Source: Rhizobium sp. TH2 (GTDB lineage Bacteria; Pseudomonadota; Alphaproteobacteria; Rhizobiales; Rhizobiaceae). From it: a stretch of DNA of 64,000 bases. The notes under the pieces were generated by a model. The model saw nothing but the letters and a program-made list of their open reading frames with translations. It did not search any database and was not told where the DNA came from. Position 1 is the stretch's first letter. Each line of letters starts with the position of its first letter. The translations under genes and the position numbers were made by a program. The DNA is taken from assembly GCF_024707525.1 (NCBI RefSeq), contig NZ_CP062231.1, forward strand, positions 2,418,001 through 2,482,000, given 5' to 3'. Shown here piece by piece: positions 25,543 through 34,091 of the stretch.

Positions 25543-26529
25543 ATGGCAGAAAAGTTTATGACGATCGACGCTTCCAAGTCGGCGGCAGGCGTCGATTACG
25601 CCGCGTACCTCGCGAATTACTTCGCTTCGATGGGCACGACGACCAAAGGCGCGACGACCTATTACGACAGCACCTACTACGACATGCAAATGGGCCCGAA
25701 CACCTATTATGACGGCACGCAGGTCGGCATTCGCTACGCTTCCAGCACCAACAATGCGCAGGTGCTGATGGAAGGCGAGAATCTGCAATATGACGGCATC
25801 GTCGGCATCCATGGCAGCTATTCGGGTTCCGTGGACTCCGTGACCTTGGGTTATTGGGATGCCAACACCCTGTTCTCCCAGAACGCCGAGGAGCGCTCCA
25901 CTCTCATCGGCGTGCTCCAGGAACTCAAGATCTCGGGCCTCGATATCTTTGAAAAAGCTGGCGCCGGCTCAACTTTTGGCACGGGCAACGACTTCTACGA
26001 CCTGATGACCCTGCTCCGCGATGGCAACAGCGACGAGGTCGCAACCGGCCAAACCCTCACCAACGGTGAACTCGCGATCCAGGCGCTTTATGAAATCTTC
26101 AACGCCAAGGCGCAGTATTTCATCGGCTCGGAGAATGACGACACCTATGTCGGCACCAAGTTTGCCGACAAGATCGATGGCGGCGCCGGCACCGACACGC
26201 TGACCGGCGGCAAGGGCAAGGACATCTTCATCTTCGATCTCGACGATTCCTCCGCGACCCTTGAAGATTCCGACCACATCCTCGGCTTCAACGGCAAGCA
26301 GGATCGCTTCGACCTGCGCCTGATCGATACCAACGCGGAAAAAGACGGCGACCAGGCCTTCAAGTTCCTCGGCACGGCTGACTTCACCGGCAAGGCCGGC
26401 CAGGTCAACTACGAGCGCGTCGACGGCCAGACCATCGTTCATCTCGATATCGACGGCAATTCCGAAGCGGACATGAGCTTCATCCTCGACGGCAGCTTCA
26501 AGCTCGACGCGGGCGACTTCCTGCTCTGA
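25543..26529 (+). CDS. Secreted HasA-like hemophore domain fused to RTX/serralysin C-terminal domain
   Basis: The 328-aa protein has no Sec signal. Residues about 10-190 resemble HasA hemophores: VDYAAYLANYFASMG, an IRYASSTNNAQVLMEGENLQY strand region, and TLTNGELAIQALYEIFNA. Tyr83 and His90 (LQYDGIVGIHG) sit where HasA has its heme ligand Tyr75 and partner His83; a counterpart of His32 is not evident. Residues about 193-230 are RTX-type repeats (DGGAGTDTLTGGKGKD), followed by a serralysin-type C-terminal domain (about 244-328) ending LDAGDFLL, typical of type I secretion. AAGGAG precedes the ATG. No ABC exporter or heme receptor is adjacent. The RTX/type I part is firm; heme binding is inferred from a remembered alignment. 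Confidence 0.72.
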   Translation: MAEKFMTIDASKSAAGVDYAAYLANYFASMGTTTKGATTYYDSTYYDMQMGPNTYYDGTQVGIRYASSTNNAQVLMEGENLQYDGIVGIHGSYSGSVDSVTLGYWDANTLFSQNAEERSTLIGVLQELKISGLDIFEKAGAGSTFGTGNDFYDLMTLLRDGNSDEVATGQTLTNGELAIQALYEIFNAKAQYFIGSENDDTYVGTKFADKIDGGAGTDTLTGGKGKDIFIFDLDDSSATLEDSDHILGFNGKQDRFDLRLIDTNAEKDGDQAFKFLGTADFTGKAGQVNYERVDGQTIVHLDIDGNSEADMSFILDGSFKLDAGDFLL

Positions 26530-26556
26530 TATCGAGAGACGTCTGCGATCTTTATG

Positions 26557-26587
26557 GAGGCGGGCCAAAAGCCCGCCTCTTGCTTTT
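26557..26587 (+). terminator. Rho-independent terminator after the HasA/RTX-like gene
   Basis: A perfect 9-bp stem GAGGCGGGC/GCCCGCCTC (26557-26565 and 26571-26579) with loop CAAAA is followed by TTGCTTTT. It starts 27 bp after the stop codon and may also serve the convergent FAH-family gene. Confidence 0.8.
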
Positions 26588-26598
26588 GAGCGATCAAT

Positions 26599-27726
26599 TC
26601 AAAGCAGGCCGCGGCGCGCGAGGTTGGACATCAGGGCGCGTGTCCCGAACGTCCAGGCGGCGCATTCCGTCGAAAGGCGCACGGTGTTGACAAGGCTGCC
26701 GAGATGGCCGTTCGAGATCGTCACGACATCGCCCAGCTTATGGGTAAACCCCTGCCCCTTGTGGTCGCGATCCTCGACCGGGGCGAACAGCGTGCCCATG
26801 AACAACATGAAGCCATCCGGATATTGATGATGCCTGCCGATGGTCTGCGCGACCAGATCGAGCGGATCGCGGCTGATCTCCTTCATCGAGCTCTTGCCTG
26901 AGAGCTTGAAACCATCCTCGCCCTCTACCGCCAGATCGAGATCGGCGTTGCGCACGTCATCGATCGAATAGGTCTCGTCGAACAGCCGGATGAAGGGTCC
27001 GATCGAGCAGGACGCGTTGTTGTCCTTGGCCTTGCCGAGCAGCAGCGCCGAACGGCCCTCGACGTCGCGGAGATTGACGTCATTGCCGAGCGCTGCACCC
27101 TTGACCTCGCCCCTGGAATTGACCGCCAGCACGATTTCGGGTTCAGGATTGTTCCAGCGCGAGATCGGGTGCAGGCCGACATCAGCACCATAGCCCACCG
27201 ATGCCATGGGCTGGGCCTTGGAGAAGACTTCGGCGTCCGGACCGATGCCGACTTCGAGATATTGCGACCAGATACCCTCTTCGATCAGCGCCGCTTTCAC
27301 CTTCGCAGCCTCGGGCGAGCCGGCCTTCAGGTTGCGAAGCGAGTCGCCGATCAGCGCGGTCACTTTCTTGCGCATCGTCTCGGCCAGGTCCGGATTGCCC
27401 GCCGCCTTCTCCTCGATGACGCGCTCTATCATCGACCGGGCGAAGGTGACGCCGCAGGCCTTGACTGCCTGTAGGTCATTGGGTGCGAGCAGAACACCCG
27501 ACGCCGCCGCGTCCGCCAGCGCCATCAAGGGCCTGTCCGGCTGTGCATTCAGCCATGCGACGGCGTCGTCGCGCTCAAGAAGGTCGCGCATTGTCGGCGA
27601 TTGTTTCGACGTTACGTCATGCAGAATGCCACGGCGCAGATGGACGATAGCCGGCCCGTCATCCTCGGTCGACCAGACGCGGCCGACGAACGTTCCCGTT
27701 GCGAATATCTCGTTGTTCAGGTCCAC
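26599..27726 (-). CDS. Fumarylacetoacetate hydrolase (FAH) family protein
   Basis: The product of about 375 aa has the C-terminal FAH fold: NNPEPEIVLAVNSRGEVKGA carries the metal-binding Glu residues, NDVNLRDVEG follows, and DGFMLFMGTLFAP comes near the end. FAH-family enzymes cleave or dehydrate 2-keto acids such as those of sugar or aromatic catabolism; the size and sequence recall the 2-keto-3-deoxy-pentonate dehydratase branch, but the substrate is not certain. A GTG at 27726 has GGGAGGA at a proper distance and is preferred over the ATG at 27741. It is transcribed toward the HasA-like gene terminator. Confidence 0.8.
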   Translation of the reverse strand: MDLNNEIFATGTFVGRVWSTEDDGPAIVHLRRGILHDVTSKQSPTMRDLLERDDAVAWLNAQPDRPLMALADAAASGVLLAPNDLQAVKACGVTFARSMIERVIEEKAAGNPDLAETMRKKVTALIGDSLRNLKAGSPEAAKVKAALIEEGIWSQYLEVGIGPDAEVFSKAQPMASVGYGADVGLHPISRWNNPEPEIVLAVNSRGEVKGAALGNDVNLRDVEGRSALLLGKAKDNNASCSIGPFIRLFDETYSIDDVRNADLDLAVEGEDGFKLSGKSSMKEISRDPLDLVAQTIGRHHQYPDGFMLFMGTLFAPVEDRDHKGQGFTHKLGDVVTISNGHLGSLVNTVRLSTECAAWTFGTRALMSNLARRGLL

Positions 27727-27795
27727 GCGATCCTCCCTCATTCTTTGGGATAAACGAATAGCGGTTCGGGCGCGTCACGAAAAGCCGCGTTGTGA

Positions 27796-28599
27796 TCATT
27801 CCGGTACTTTCGGCCGTCCGAGATAGAGCGACATCAGCTGCGCCTGCGAGGATATGCCGAGCTTGCGATAGATGTTGCGGCGGTGCACCTTGACCGTACC
27901 GGTCGCCACGCCGAGCCTCAGCCCGATCGATTCCGAGGAATGGCCTTGCAACACAAGTTCGATGATGGAGGTTTCCCGCGCGGTCAGACGCTCACTGATA
28001 CGGGCGCGGGCACTGGCTCCATCACTGGAGGCGCCGTGTCTCCTTCCGGTGACCGCACGATCGAAACGCGGACCGAGCCTGCCCCAGACATGACGAACCA
28101 TGGCCGCGACGAAGGGCTCCGCCTTGCGCATCAACCCATATTCGGCATCCCGGAACACGCCGAGCGTCTCGCCGCGCATCAGCGACAGAACGACCGTGAC
28201 GCCCCCGCCCGCCGGTACGAAGAAGCCGACCTCCTCGGAAAGCCCTGTCTTCACATAATAGCTGCGGTAATATTCCGAGGCGAAGAAGCGATCGGGCGCC
28301 AGCGCCCGCATCCGCCATACCCCCGGCTTGGGGAGTGAAGCCGCCGAGAAGAACGGGTCCAGCAAGTAGGGACCGTCCTGATACATGCGCACGAAGATCT
28401 CGTATTCCCTGGCGTCGAATGTCGAGAAGAGATCGATTGGCCGCTCGGCTCCGCGATAGGCGAATATGACACAATAGTCGAACGGAAACAGCGACTTCAT
28501 CAGATTGACGAAAGCCTTGCCTGCCTCATCGTCGGCAAGTGCCGCCACGCCGACAAAGGCCGCTGCCGCCTCGAACAAATGGTCGAAATCCGTCCGCAT
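27796..28599 (-). CDS. LuxR-type transcriptional regulator
   Basis: The 267-aa protein has a C-terminal LuxR/FixJ helix-turn-helix (about residues 205-265: LTARETSIIELVLQGHSSESIGLRLG-VATGTVKVHRRNIYRKLGISS). The N-terminal 200 residues form a sensor domain without the conserved Trp/Tyr/Asp pattern of acyl-homoserine-lactone receptors and without a receiver aspartate context. It is divergent from the polyamine-type transporter operon, with a 40-bp nested dyad in the 160-bp gap, so it probably regulates that operon and itself. The ligand is unknown; a polyamine or amino-acid derivative is a guess from the neighbours. Confidence 0.85.
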   Translation of the reverse strand: MRTDFDHLFEAAAAFVGVAALADDEAGKAFVNLMKSLFPFDYCVIFAYRGAERPIDLFSTFDAREYEIFVRMYQDGPYLLDPFFSAASLPKPGVWRMRALAPDRFFASEYYRSYYVKTGLSEEVGFFVPAGGGVTVVLSLMRGETLGVFRDAEYGLMRKAEPFVAAMVRHVWGRLGPRFDRAVTGRRHGASSDGASARARISERLTARETSIIELVLQGHSSESIGLRLGVATGTVKVHRRNIYRKLGISSQAQLMSLYLGRPKVPE

Positions 28600-28640
28600 G
28601 GTTCGCCTGCTCTACTCCCCCAAACGCAATAATTCTACAG

Positions 28641-28680
28641 AAATACCACTCTGAGGGTATATACCCCGCAAGCGGTATTT
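28641..28680. promoter_or_regulatory. Nested symmetric dyad between the LuxR gene and the transporter operon
   Basis: A perfect 12-bp palindrome GGGTATATACCC (28655-28666) is flanked symmetrically, 7 bp away on each side, by AAATACC (28641-28647) and GGTATTT (28674-28680). All four ATACC/GGTAT half-sites share one centre at 28660/28661. It lies 42 bp from the LuxR gene start and 80 bp from the transporter start, as expected of a shared operator. Confidence 0.65.
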
Positions 28681-28759
28681 GAATAGTCTCGCGTCCAGTG
28701 GGGCTTAATGAGGCAGCGACAGACTGCCGCACAAACCGAAGAGCCACGGGGAATGATCA

Positions 28760-29854
28760 GTGAGCACTGGATCCGAATTCGACGTTGAATTCCGGGCGGT
28801 CGCAAAGCGTTTCGGCAACGTGACCGCGGTTTCGGAAACCGACTTCCAGCTTCCGCGCGGCTCCTTCGTGGCGCTGCTGGGGCCTTCCGGCTGTGGCAAG
28901 ACCACGTGCCTGAGGATGATCGGCGGTTTTGAGCAGCCGAGCACCGGCCAGGTGCTGATCGGCGGCGAGGACATGACCGGCGTGCCGCCCTATCGCCGGC
29001 CGGTCAACATGGTGTTCCAGCATTACGCGCTGTTTCCGCATTTCGATGTCGAGACGAATATCGCCTATGGCCTGCGGCAGATCCGCCCTCGCCTGGATGA
29101 TGCCGAGGTGATGCGACGCGTCGGCGATGCGCTGGAAATGGTCCATCTCGAACGTTTCGCCAAGCGCCGCATCCATGAAATGTCGGGCGGCCAGCAGCAG
29201 CGCGTGGCGCTCGCCCGCGCCATCGTCAACAAGCCGCGCGTGCTGCTGCTCGACGAACCGCTTGCAGCGCTCGACAAGAAGCTCCGCACCGCCATGCAGA
29301 TGGAATTGCAGAACCTGCACCGCAATCTCGGCATCACCTTCTTGCTGGTGACGCATGACCAGGAAGAGGCGCTTTCGATGAGCGACCGGGTCTGCGTGAT
29401 GAATGCCGGCAGGATCGTGCAGTTCGCCTCGCCGCAGGAAATCTACGATCAACCCGCCGATCTCTTCGTCGCCGACTTTGTCGGCAAGACCAACAAGATC
29501 GACGCCACCATTTCCGGGTCCGATGGAAAGTCCGGCATCGCGACGCTCGCCAATGGCGCGGCACTGCCTGTCACCGCACCGGGACTTGCCAACGGCAAGG
29601 CAACGCTTTCCATCCGGCCCGAGGCGATCTCCGTATCTCGGCCGGGCGCCGGCGGAACCATCCGCGGCGCCGTGACACATCGCATCTTCCTCGGCGCATC
29701 GGCTGAATACTCCATCGAAGTCTCTGGTATCGGCAGCATTCTGGTCTTTTCCGGCCGGAGCGCGAGCGGGCCTGCCGAACTCTTCGAGCCGGGCGCCGAG
29801 GTTGACCTTTCGATCGCACCCAATGCCTCGCATGTCTTTGCAGTTCAACAATAA
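28760..29854 (+). CDS. Polyamine-type ABC transporter ATP-binding protein (PotA-like)
   Basis: The 364-aa ATPase has Walker A GPSGCGKTT, signature [14 protein letters not shown], Walker B VLLLDEPLAALD, the switch region VTHDQEEALSMSDR and a C-terminal TOBE domain (about 285-360). This is the spermidine/putrescine type (PotA/PotG-like). The start is GTG at 28760, with GGGGA 7-8 nt before it; no in-frame ATG lies near. It is followed by a binding protein 17 bp downstream. The substrate is probably a polyamine or related amine, not provable from sequence. Confidence 0.9.
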   Translation: MSTGSEFDVEFRAVAKRFGNVTAVSETDFQLPRGSFVALLGPSGCGKTTCLRMIGGFEQPSTGQVLIGGEDMTGVPPYRRPVNMVFQHYALFPHFDVETNIAYGLRQIRPRLDDAEVMRRVGDALEMVHLERFAKRRIHEMSGGQQQRVALARAIVNKPRVLLLDEPLAALDKKLRTAMQMELQNLHRNLGITFLLVTHDQEEALSMSDRVCVMNAGRIVQFASPQEIYDQPADLFVADFVGKTNKIDATISGSDGKSGIATLANGAALPVTAPGLANGKATLSIRPEAISVSRPGAGGTIRGAVTHRIFLGASAEYSIEVSGIGSILVFSGRSASGPAELFEPGAEVDLSIAPNASHVFAVQQ

Positions 29855-29871
29855 CCAAAGGGAACAGTGCC

Positions 29872-31026
29872 ATGACGAAAATCGACAATGACAAGCTTAC
29901 GCAGGCCCAATTCGCCGACGAACTGATGCGCTACAAGCGCGGCTCGGTCACCCGCCGCCATTTCCTCGCTGTCACCGGGCTGGGACTTGCCACGGCCGTG
30001 CTCGGCCGCAATCTCGGCCCCCTCGCGGGAGAGGCACAGGCGCAGGAACTCGGCACCCAGATGTCGATCGCGACCTGGCCGAACTACCACGATCCCGCCA
30101 CCTTCGAGGCCTTCACCGCAAAGACCGGCGTTGCCGTCGAGGTCAATGTCTTCGGCTCCAACGAGGAAATGCTGGCCAAGCTCCAGGCCGGCGCTTCGGG
30201 CTGGGATCTGTTCGTGCCGACCAATTACACGATCTCGACCTACCAGAAGCTCGGCCTGATCGATGAGCTCGATCTCGCAAAACTGCCGAATTTCTCGGAT
30301 GCGACCCAGAACCAGCGCTTCACCCATGAAGGCAAGATCGACGGCAAGACGTATGCCGTGCCGAAGAACTGGGGCACGACGGGCATCGCCTTCAACTCGG
30401 CAAAGATGAAGACCCCGGTTGCGAGCTGGAAGGAATTCTTCGAGGTCGCGCAGGGCGAAGCCACCGGCCGCGTCATGGTGCATGACTATCAGCTCACCAC
30501 GATCGGCAGCGCGCTCAAGGCGCTCGGCTTCGGGTTCAACTCCGTCAAGGCGGATGAACTCGCCAAGGCCGAGGAACTGCTGATCAAGGTCAAGCCGCAT
30601 CTCTTCGCGATCAATTCCGACTACCAGCCCTCGATGCGCGCGACGGATGCCTGGATGACCATGTGCTGGACCAATGACGGTGCGCAGCTCAACCGCGACA
30701 TACCGGACATCAAGTTCGTGCTCGGCAAGGATGGCGGCGAGATCTGGTGCGATTTCTACGCGATCCCCAAGGACGCAGCCAACAAGCCGGCCGGCTACGC
30801 GCTGCTCAATTACCTCATGGATCCGGAAGTCGCCAAGAAGGAGCACATTTTCAACGGCGCGCCGACCACGGATTCCCGCATCTTCAGCCTGCTTCCCAAG
30901 GACGTGACGTCGAACCTGATCGTCTATCCCGACGAGGCATCGCTGACGCCGCTCGAATTCGGCGCCGCCGTGACCCTGACCGACCCGGCGCGTGCGGAAG
31001 TGATGGCACGGTTCAAGTCGGCGTAA
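29872..31026 (+). CDS. Polyamine-type ABC transporter substrate-binding protein (PotD-like, Tat signal)
   Basis: The 384-aa protein has a twin-arginine signal (VTRRHFLAVTGLGLATAVLG, Arg28-Arg29) with cleavage expected near AQAQE at about residue 58. The mature part (LGTQMSIATWPNYHDPATFEAF; LQAGASGWDLFVPTNYTI) follows the PotD/PotF pattern of periplasmic polyamine-binding proteins. Tat export implies folding in the cytoplasm first. A RIME-like palindrome separates it from the downstream permease genes. Confidence 0.9.
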   Translation: MTKIDNDKLTQAQFADELMRYKRGSVTRRHFLAVTGLGLATAVLGRNLGPLAGEAQAQELGTQMSIATWPNYHDPATFEAFTAKTGVAVEVNVFGSNEEMLAKLQAGASGWDLFVPTNYTISTYQKLGLIDELDLAKLPNFSDATQNQRFTHEGKIDGKTYAVPKNWGTTGIAFNSAKMKTPVASWKEFFEVAQGEATGRVMVHDYQLTTIGSALKALGFGFNSVKADELAKAEELLIKVKPHLFAINSDYQPSMRATDAWMTMCWTNDGAQLNRDIPDIKFVLGKDGGEIWCDFYAIPKDAANKPAGYALLNYLMDPEVAKKEHIFNGAPTTDSRIFSLLPKDVTSNLIVYPDEASLTPLEFGAAVTLTDPARAEVMARFKSA

Positions 31027-31039
31027 GGGCTGGCGATAG

Positions 31040-31201
31040 CCCCTCATCTGCCTGCCGGCATCTTCTCCCCGCAAGCGGGGAGAAGGAAGCTGGGGCGACG
31101 AACTTTGCCAAGGGCCTCACCGTCAGCGGGAGACTAAACGTCACCACGATTCCCTTCTCCCCGTTCCGATGGGGAGAAGATGCCGGCAGGCAGATGAGGG
31201 G
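31040..31201. repeat. RIME-type palindromic intergenic element
   Basis: The 162-bp element is bounded by perfect 31-bp inverted repeats (31040-31070 and 31171-31201), starting CCCCTCATCTGCCTGCCGGC. Inside are a small hairpin CCCCGCAAGCGGGG (31067-31080) and a second arm pair around 31154-31179. This is the architecture and end sequence of the Rhizobium intergenic mosaic elements (RIME), and it lies between the binding-protein and permease genes of one operon. Confidence 0.85.
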
Positions 31202-31243
31202 CAAACCCCAGCCGCCGACTTCAAACCGAACCAAAGGACCACG

Positions 31244-32110
31244 ATGACAGCGGCAATGCAGAGACGAAAAACCCTGGTGACGGCGGCGCTGATGGCGCCC
31301 GCCGCCATCTGGCTGTTCGTCTTCCTGGTACTGCCGTTCATCGCCATGCTCGTCTTCGCTTTCGGCGAACGCGCGCCGGAGGGCGGCTATCAGGCCGCCT
31401 TTACGCTCGAACAGTTCGGCAGGCTGCCATCGCGGGCGACAGCCTTCTGGAACACGCTGATCCTGGCGCCGCTGGGCGCATTCGTCTGCCTCGTCGTCGC
31501 CTATCCCGTCGCTTATTATCTCGCTGTTAAGGCCGACCGGCGGTACCGGCTGCTGCTGGTATCGCTGGTCATCGTGCCCTTCTGGACCAGCCTTCTGGTG
31601 CGCACCTATGCCTGGATGTTCATTCTCGGCTCGCGCGGCATACCCAATCTGCTCGCCATGATCGGGCTCGATGATGTCAGGCTGATCAACACGCCCTTCG
31701 CGGTGCTGGTTGGCATCGTCTACGGCTACCTGCCGCTGATGATCATGCCGATCTATGTCAGCCTGGAGAAGCTCGACCGGCGACTGATCGATGCCTCGTC
31801 CGATCTTGGCGCCCACCCGCTGACCACATTCTTCAAGGTGACGCTGCCGCTGTCACTGCCCGGTGTCATGACCGGCGTGGCGCTGGTCACCATCCTGCTG
31901 CTCGGCGAATACCTGATTCCGCAGCTGCTCGGCGGCGGCAAGGTGTTCTTCATCGGCAACGCGCTGGTCGATCTCTTCCTCCAGTCGCGAAACTGGCCCT
32001 TTGGCTCTGCGATCGCGGTGACGCTGGTGTTCGTCGTGGTCATCGTCCTGATGGCCGCGATGCGGATCGCGTGGCGCATCGCCGGAACACGTCAGGTGGA
32101 CTTGATATGA
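31244..32110 (+). CDS. Polyamine-type ABC transporter permease (PotB-like)
   Basis: The 288-aa permease has six predicted helices and the EAA-type loop EASSDLGAHPLTTFFKVTLPLSLPG-like segment (DASSDLGAHPLTTFF) near residues 185-205. It matches the PotB/PotH branch. AAAGGA precedes the ATG by about 6 nt; a longer in-frame reading would start inside the RIME element. It overlaps the next permease by 4 nt (ATGA). Confidence 0.9.
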   Translation: MTAAMQRRKTLVTAALMAPAAIWLFVFLVLPFIAMLVFAFGERAPEGGYQAAFTLEQFGRLPSRATAFWNTLILAPLGAFVCLVVAYPVAYYLAVKADRRYRLLLVSLVIVPFWTSLLVRTYAWMFILGSRGIPNLLAMIGLDDVRLINTPFAVLVGIVYGYLPLMIMPIYVSLEKLDRRLIDASSDLGAHPLTTFFKVTLPLSLPGVMTGVALVTILLLGEYLIPQLLGGGKVFFIGNALVDLFLQSRNWPFGSAIAVTLVFVVVIVLMAAMRIAWRIAGTRQVDLI

Positions 32111-32931
32111 GAGCGCTGGTCACCGCGGTCTATGTGTTCCTCTATGCGCCGATCGCACTCGTCGTGCTGTTCTCGTTCAATGCCGGCCGCAATGCCAGCG
32201 AGTTCACTGGCTTCTCGCTCGAATGGTATGGCAAGGCCTTTGCCAATCGCTTCCTCACCGACGCCTTGCAGAACAGCCTGATCATCGCCTTCACCTCCGC
32301 GGCCCTCGCGGCCGTCTTCGGCACCATGGCGGCACTCGGCATGGAACGGATGAGCGCGCGAAGCCGCGCCGTTTTCGACGGCATGTTTGCCGCGGCCATC
32401 GTCGTGCCGGGCGTGGTGATCGGCATTGCGACGCTGGTGGCGTTGGTCGCCGTCTTCGGCGCGGTCAATCCGGCGCTCGCCAGCCTCTGGCCATCGGAAA
32501 CACCGCCGAAACTCGGGTTGGGCTATGGCTCGATCATTGCCGCCCACGGCCTGTTTTCGCTGGCGCTGGTGACCATGATCGTCAAGGCACGCGTGGCAAC
32601 ACTCGGCCGTGACATCGTCGAAGCTTCCTCCGACCTCAACGCCACGCCGCTCACGACATTCCGCAAGATCGTGCTGCCGCAGATCATGCCGTCGATCGTC
32701 GCGGGCTTCCTGCTGGCGTTCACCTTTTCCTTCGATGATTTCATCATCGCCTTCTTCGTCGCCGGCTCTGAGACGACGCTGCCGATCTATGTCTTCGCCT
32801 CCATCCGGCGCGGCGTGACACCCGAGATCAATGCCATTGCCACATCGGTCCTCGTCGGCTCGCTGATCCTGATCGGCATGGCGCGCGTGCTGATGCGCGA
32901 GAAAAAGCACGTGAGTGCAGACGGAGAATGA
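32107..32931 (+). CDS. Polyamine-type ABC transporter permease (PotC-like)
   Basis: The 274-aa permease has an N-terminal helix (LVTAVYVFLYAPIALVVLFSF), the PotC-type NSLIIAFTSAALAAVFGT segment and the EAA-type loop EASSDLNATPLTTFRKIVLP near residues 173-192. It pairs with the PotB-like protein. Its start is fixed by the ATGA overlap. The SDR gene follows 1 nt after its stop. Confidence 0.9.
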   Translation: MRALVTAVYVFLYAPIALVVLFSFNAGRNASEFTGFSLEWYGKAFANRFLTDALQNSLIIAFTSAALAAVFGTMAALGMERMSARSRAVFDGMFAAAIVVPGVVIGIATLVALVAVFGAVNPALASLWPSETPPKLGLGYGSIIAAHGLFSLALVTMIVKARVATLGRDIVEASSDLNATPLTTFRKIVLPQIMPSIVAGFLLAFTFSFDDFIIAFFVAGSETTLPIYVFASIRRGVTPEINAIATSVLVGSLILIGMARVLMREKKHVSADGE

Positions 32932-32932
32932 G

Positions 32933-33694
32933 ATGATCCTTCAAGATCAGGTCGCCATCGTCACGGGCGCGGGTTCCGGCATCGGCCGAGCGGGCGCGGA
33001 GATCATGGCGCGCGAGGGCGCGCTTGTCGTCGTGTTGGATCGTGACGGCGCGGGTGCTGCCGAAACCGCATCGAAAATCGTGGGGTCTGGCGGCAACGCC
33101 GAAGCGATCGAAGTCGATGTCACGGATGATGCAAAGCTCGGCGAGACCATTGCCGGCGTCCACCAGAGACTAGGCCGTATCGACATCCTGCACAACCACG
33201 CCGGCGCGCAGGTCGAGGGCAATCTCGAGGATGTCGCGGTCGAGGGCTTCGACAAATCCTGGGATTTGAACGTCCGCGCCCATTTCATCGCTGCTCGCGC
33301 CGTCATGCCCTTCATGAAGGCGGCCGGGCGTGGCGTCATCCTCAATACGTCATCGAGTTCCGGCATTCTCTATGACCGGGAAATGATCGCCTACACCACC
33401 ACCAAGCATGCGGTGATCGCGATGACGCGGCAGATGGCGGGTGACTATGCGAAATTCGGTATACGCGTGAATGCGCTCTGCCCCGGCTGGGTCGATACGC
33501 CGTTCAACGAGCCGTTTATCCGCCAGGTCGGCGGCCGGGCCGAGATCGAGGCCTATATCAAGCGGCGCGTGCCGATGGGCCGTTGGGCCGATGTCGAGGA
33601 GATCGCCGAACCGATATTGTTCCTGGTCTCCAGCCGGTCATCCTATGTGACCGGCCAGATCCTGGTTTGTGATGGCGGCGAGACAGTCGCGTGA
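32933..33694 (+). CDS. Short-chain dehydrogenase/reductase (SDR)
   Basis: The 253-aa classical SDR has the nucleotide-binding motif TGAGSGIGRAGAE (about 11-23), Asp35 suggesting NAD preference (VVVLDRDGAG), an NHAG motif, the catalytic Ser of NTSSSSG and the YTTTK catalytic Tyr-Lys near residues 152-156. The substrate is unknown. It starts 1 nt after the PotC-like permease, with GGAGA as ribosome-binding site, so it probably processes the imported compound or a derivative. Confidence 0.88.
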   Translation: MILQDQVAIVTGAGSGIGRAGAEIMAREGALVVVLDRDGAGAAETASKIVGSGGNAEAIEVDVTDDAKLGETIAGVHQRLGRIDILHNHAGAQVEGNLEDVAVEGFDKSWDLNVRAHFIAARAVMPFMKAAGRGVILNTSSSSGILYDREMIAYTTTKHAVIAMTRQMAGDYAKFGIRVNALCPGWVDTPFNEPFIRQVGGRAEIEAYIKRRVPMGRWADVEEIAEPILFLVSSRSSYVTGQILVCDGGETVA

Positions 33695-33706
33695 CGCCGC
33701 CCGCAG

Positions 33707-33964
33707 TCAGCAACCCATGTTGTTTTCCTGGCGCTTGATCTGCTGGATCTGCTTCTGCTCGCGACGGGTGAAATCCGGATCGTCCGTATAACAATCGCTG
33801 TTGTCGAACGCGTCCATGCCGTCCTGCGTCTTGAAGCAGAAGCCGTTGCGGTTATAGATCTCGTTGCGCTGCCACCAGAGATCGTAGCAGCCGTCCGCCA
33901 AAGCAGGCTGCACCGAAGAGATCAGCCCCACCGCCGCAAGTATCGCCAAAGTTGAAAAACGCAT
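33707..33964 (-). CDS. Small secreted protein with YARHG-like domain
   Basis: The 85-aa product has a Sec signal (MRFSTLAILAAVGLISSVQP, cleavage near ALA/DG). The mature part contains CYDLWWQRNEIYNRNGFCF, which resembles the YARHG extracellular domain, and four cysteines (26, 43, 58, 85) able to form two disulfides. The ATG at 33964 has AGGAG 8 nt upstream; an in-frame GTG at 33973 is less suited. It is convergent with the SDR gene. Its function is unknown. Confidence 0.75.
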   Translation of the reverse strand: MRFSTLAILAAVGLISSVQPALADGCYDLWWQRNEIYNRNGFCFKTQDGMDAFDNSDCYTDDPDFTRREQKQIQQIKRQENNMGC

Positions 33965-34091
33965 CGTCCCCACTCCTCATATTCGCTCGAAATAGCTATA
34001 TGAATCGAAGGACGTATTCAAAGACCGATTTATTCCGAATGCGATTGCCCCAAAAATGGTCGGCAGCGCCTGCCTGATGTGGTGATTGCAT

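Noticed and set aside
27796..28599. LuxR-type protein considered as a quorum-sensing receptor
   Set aside because: The conserved Trp/Tyr/Asp ligand-pocket pattern is not seen and no luxI-type synthase is in the window.
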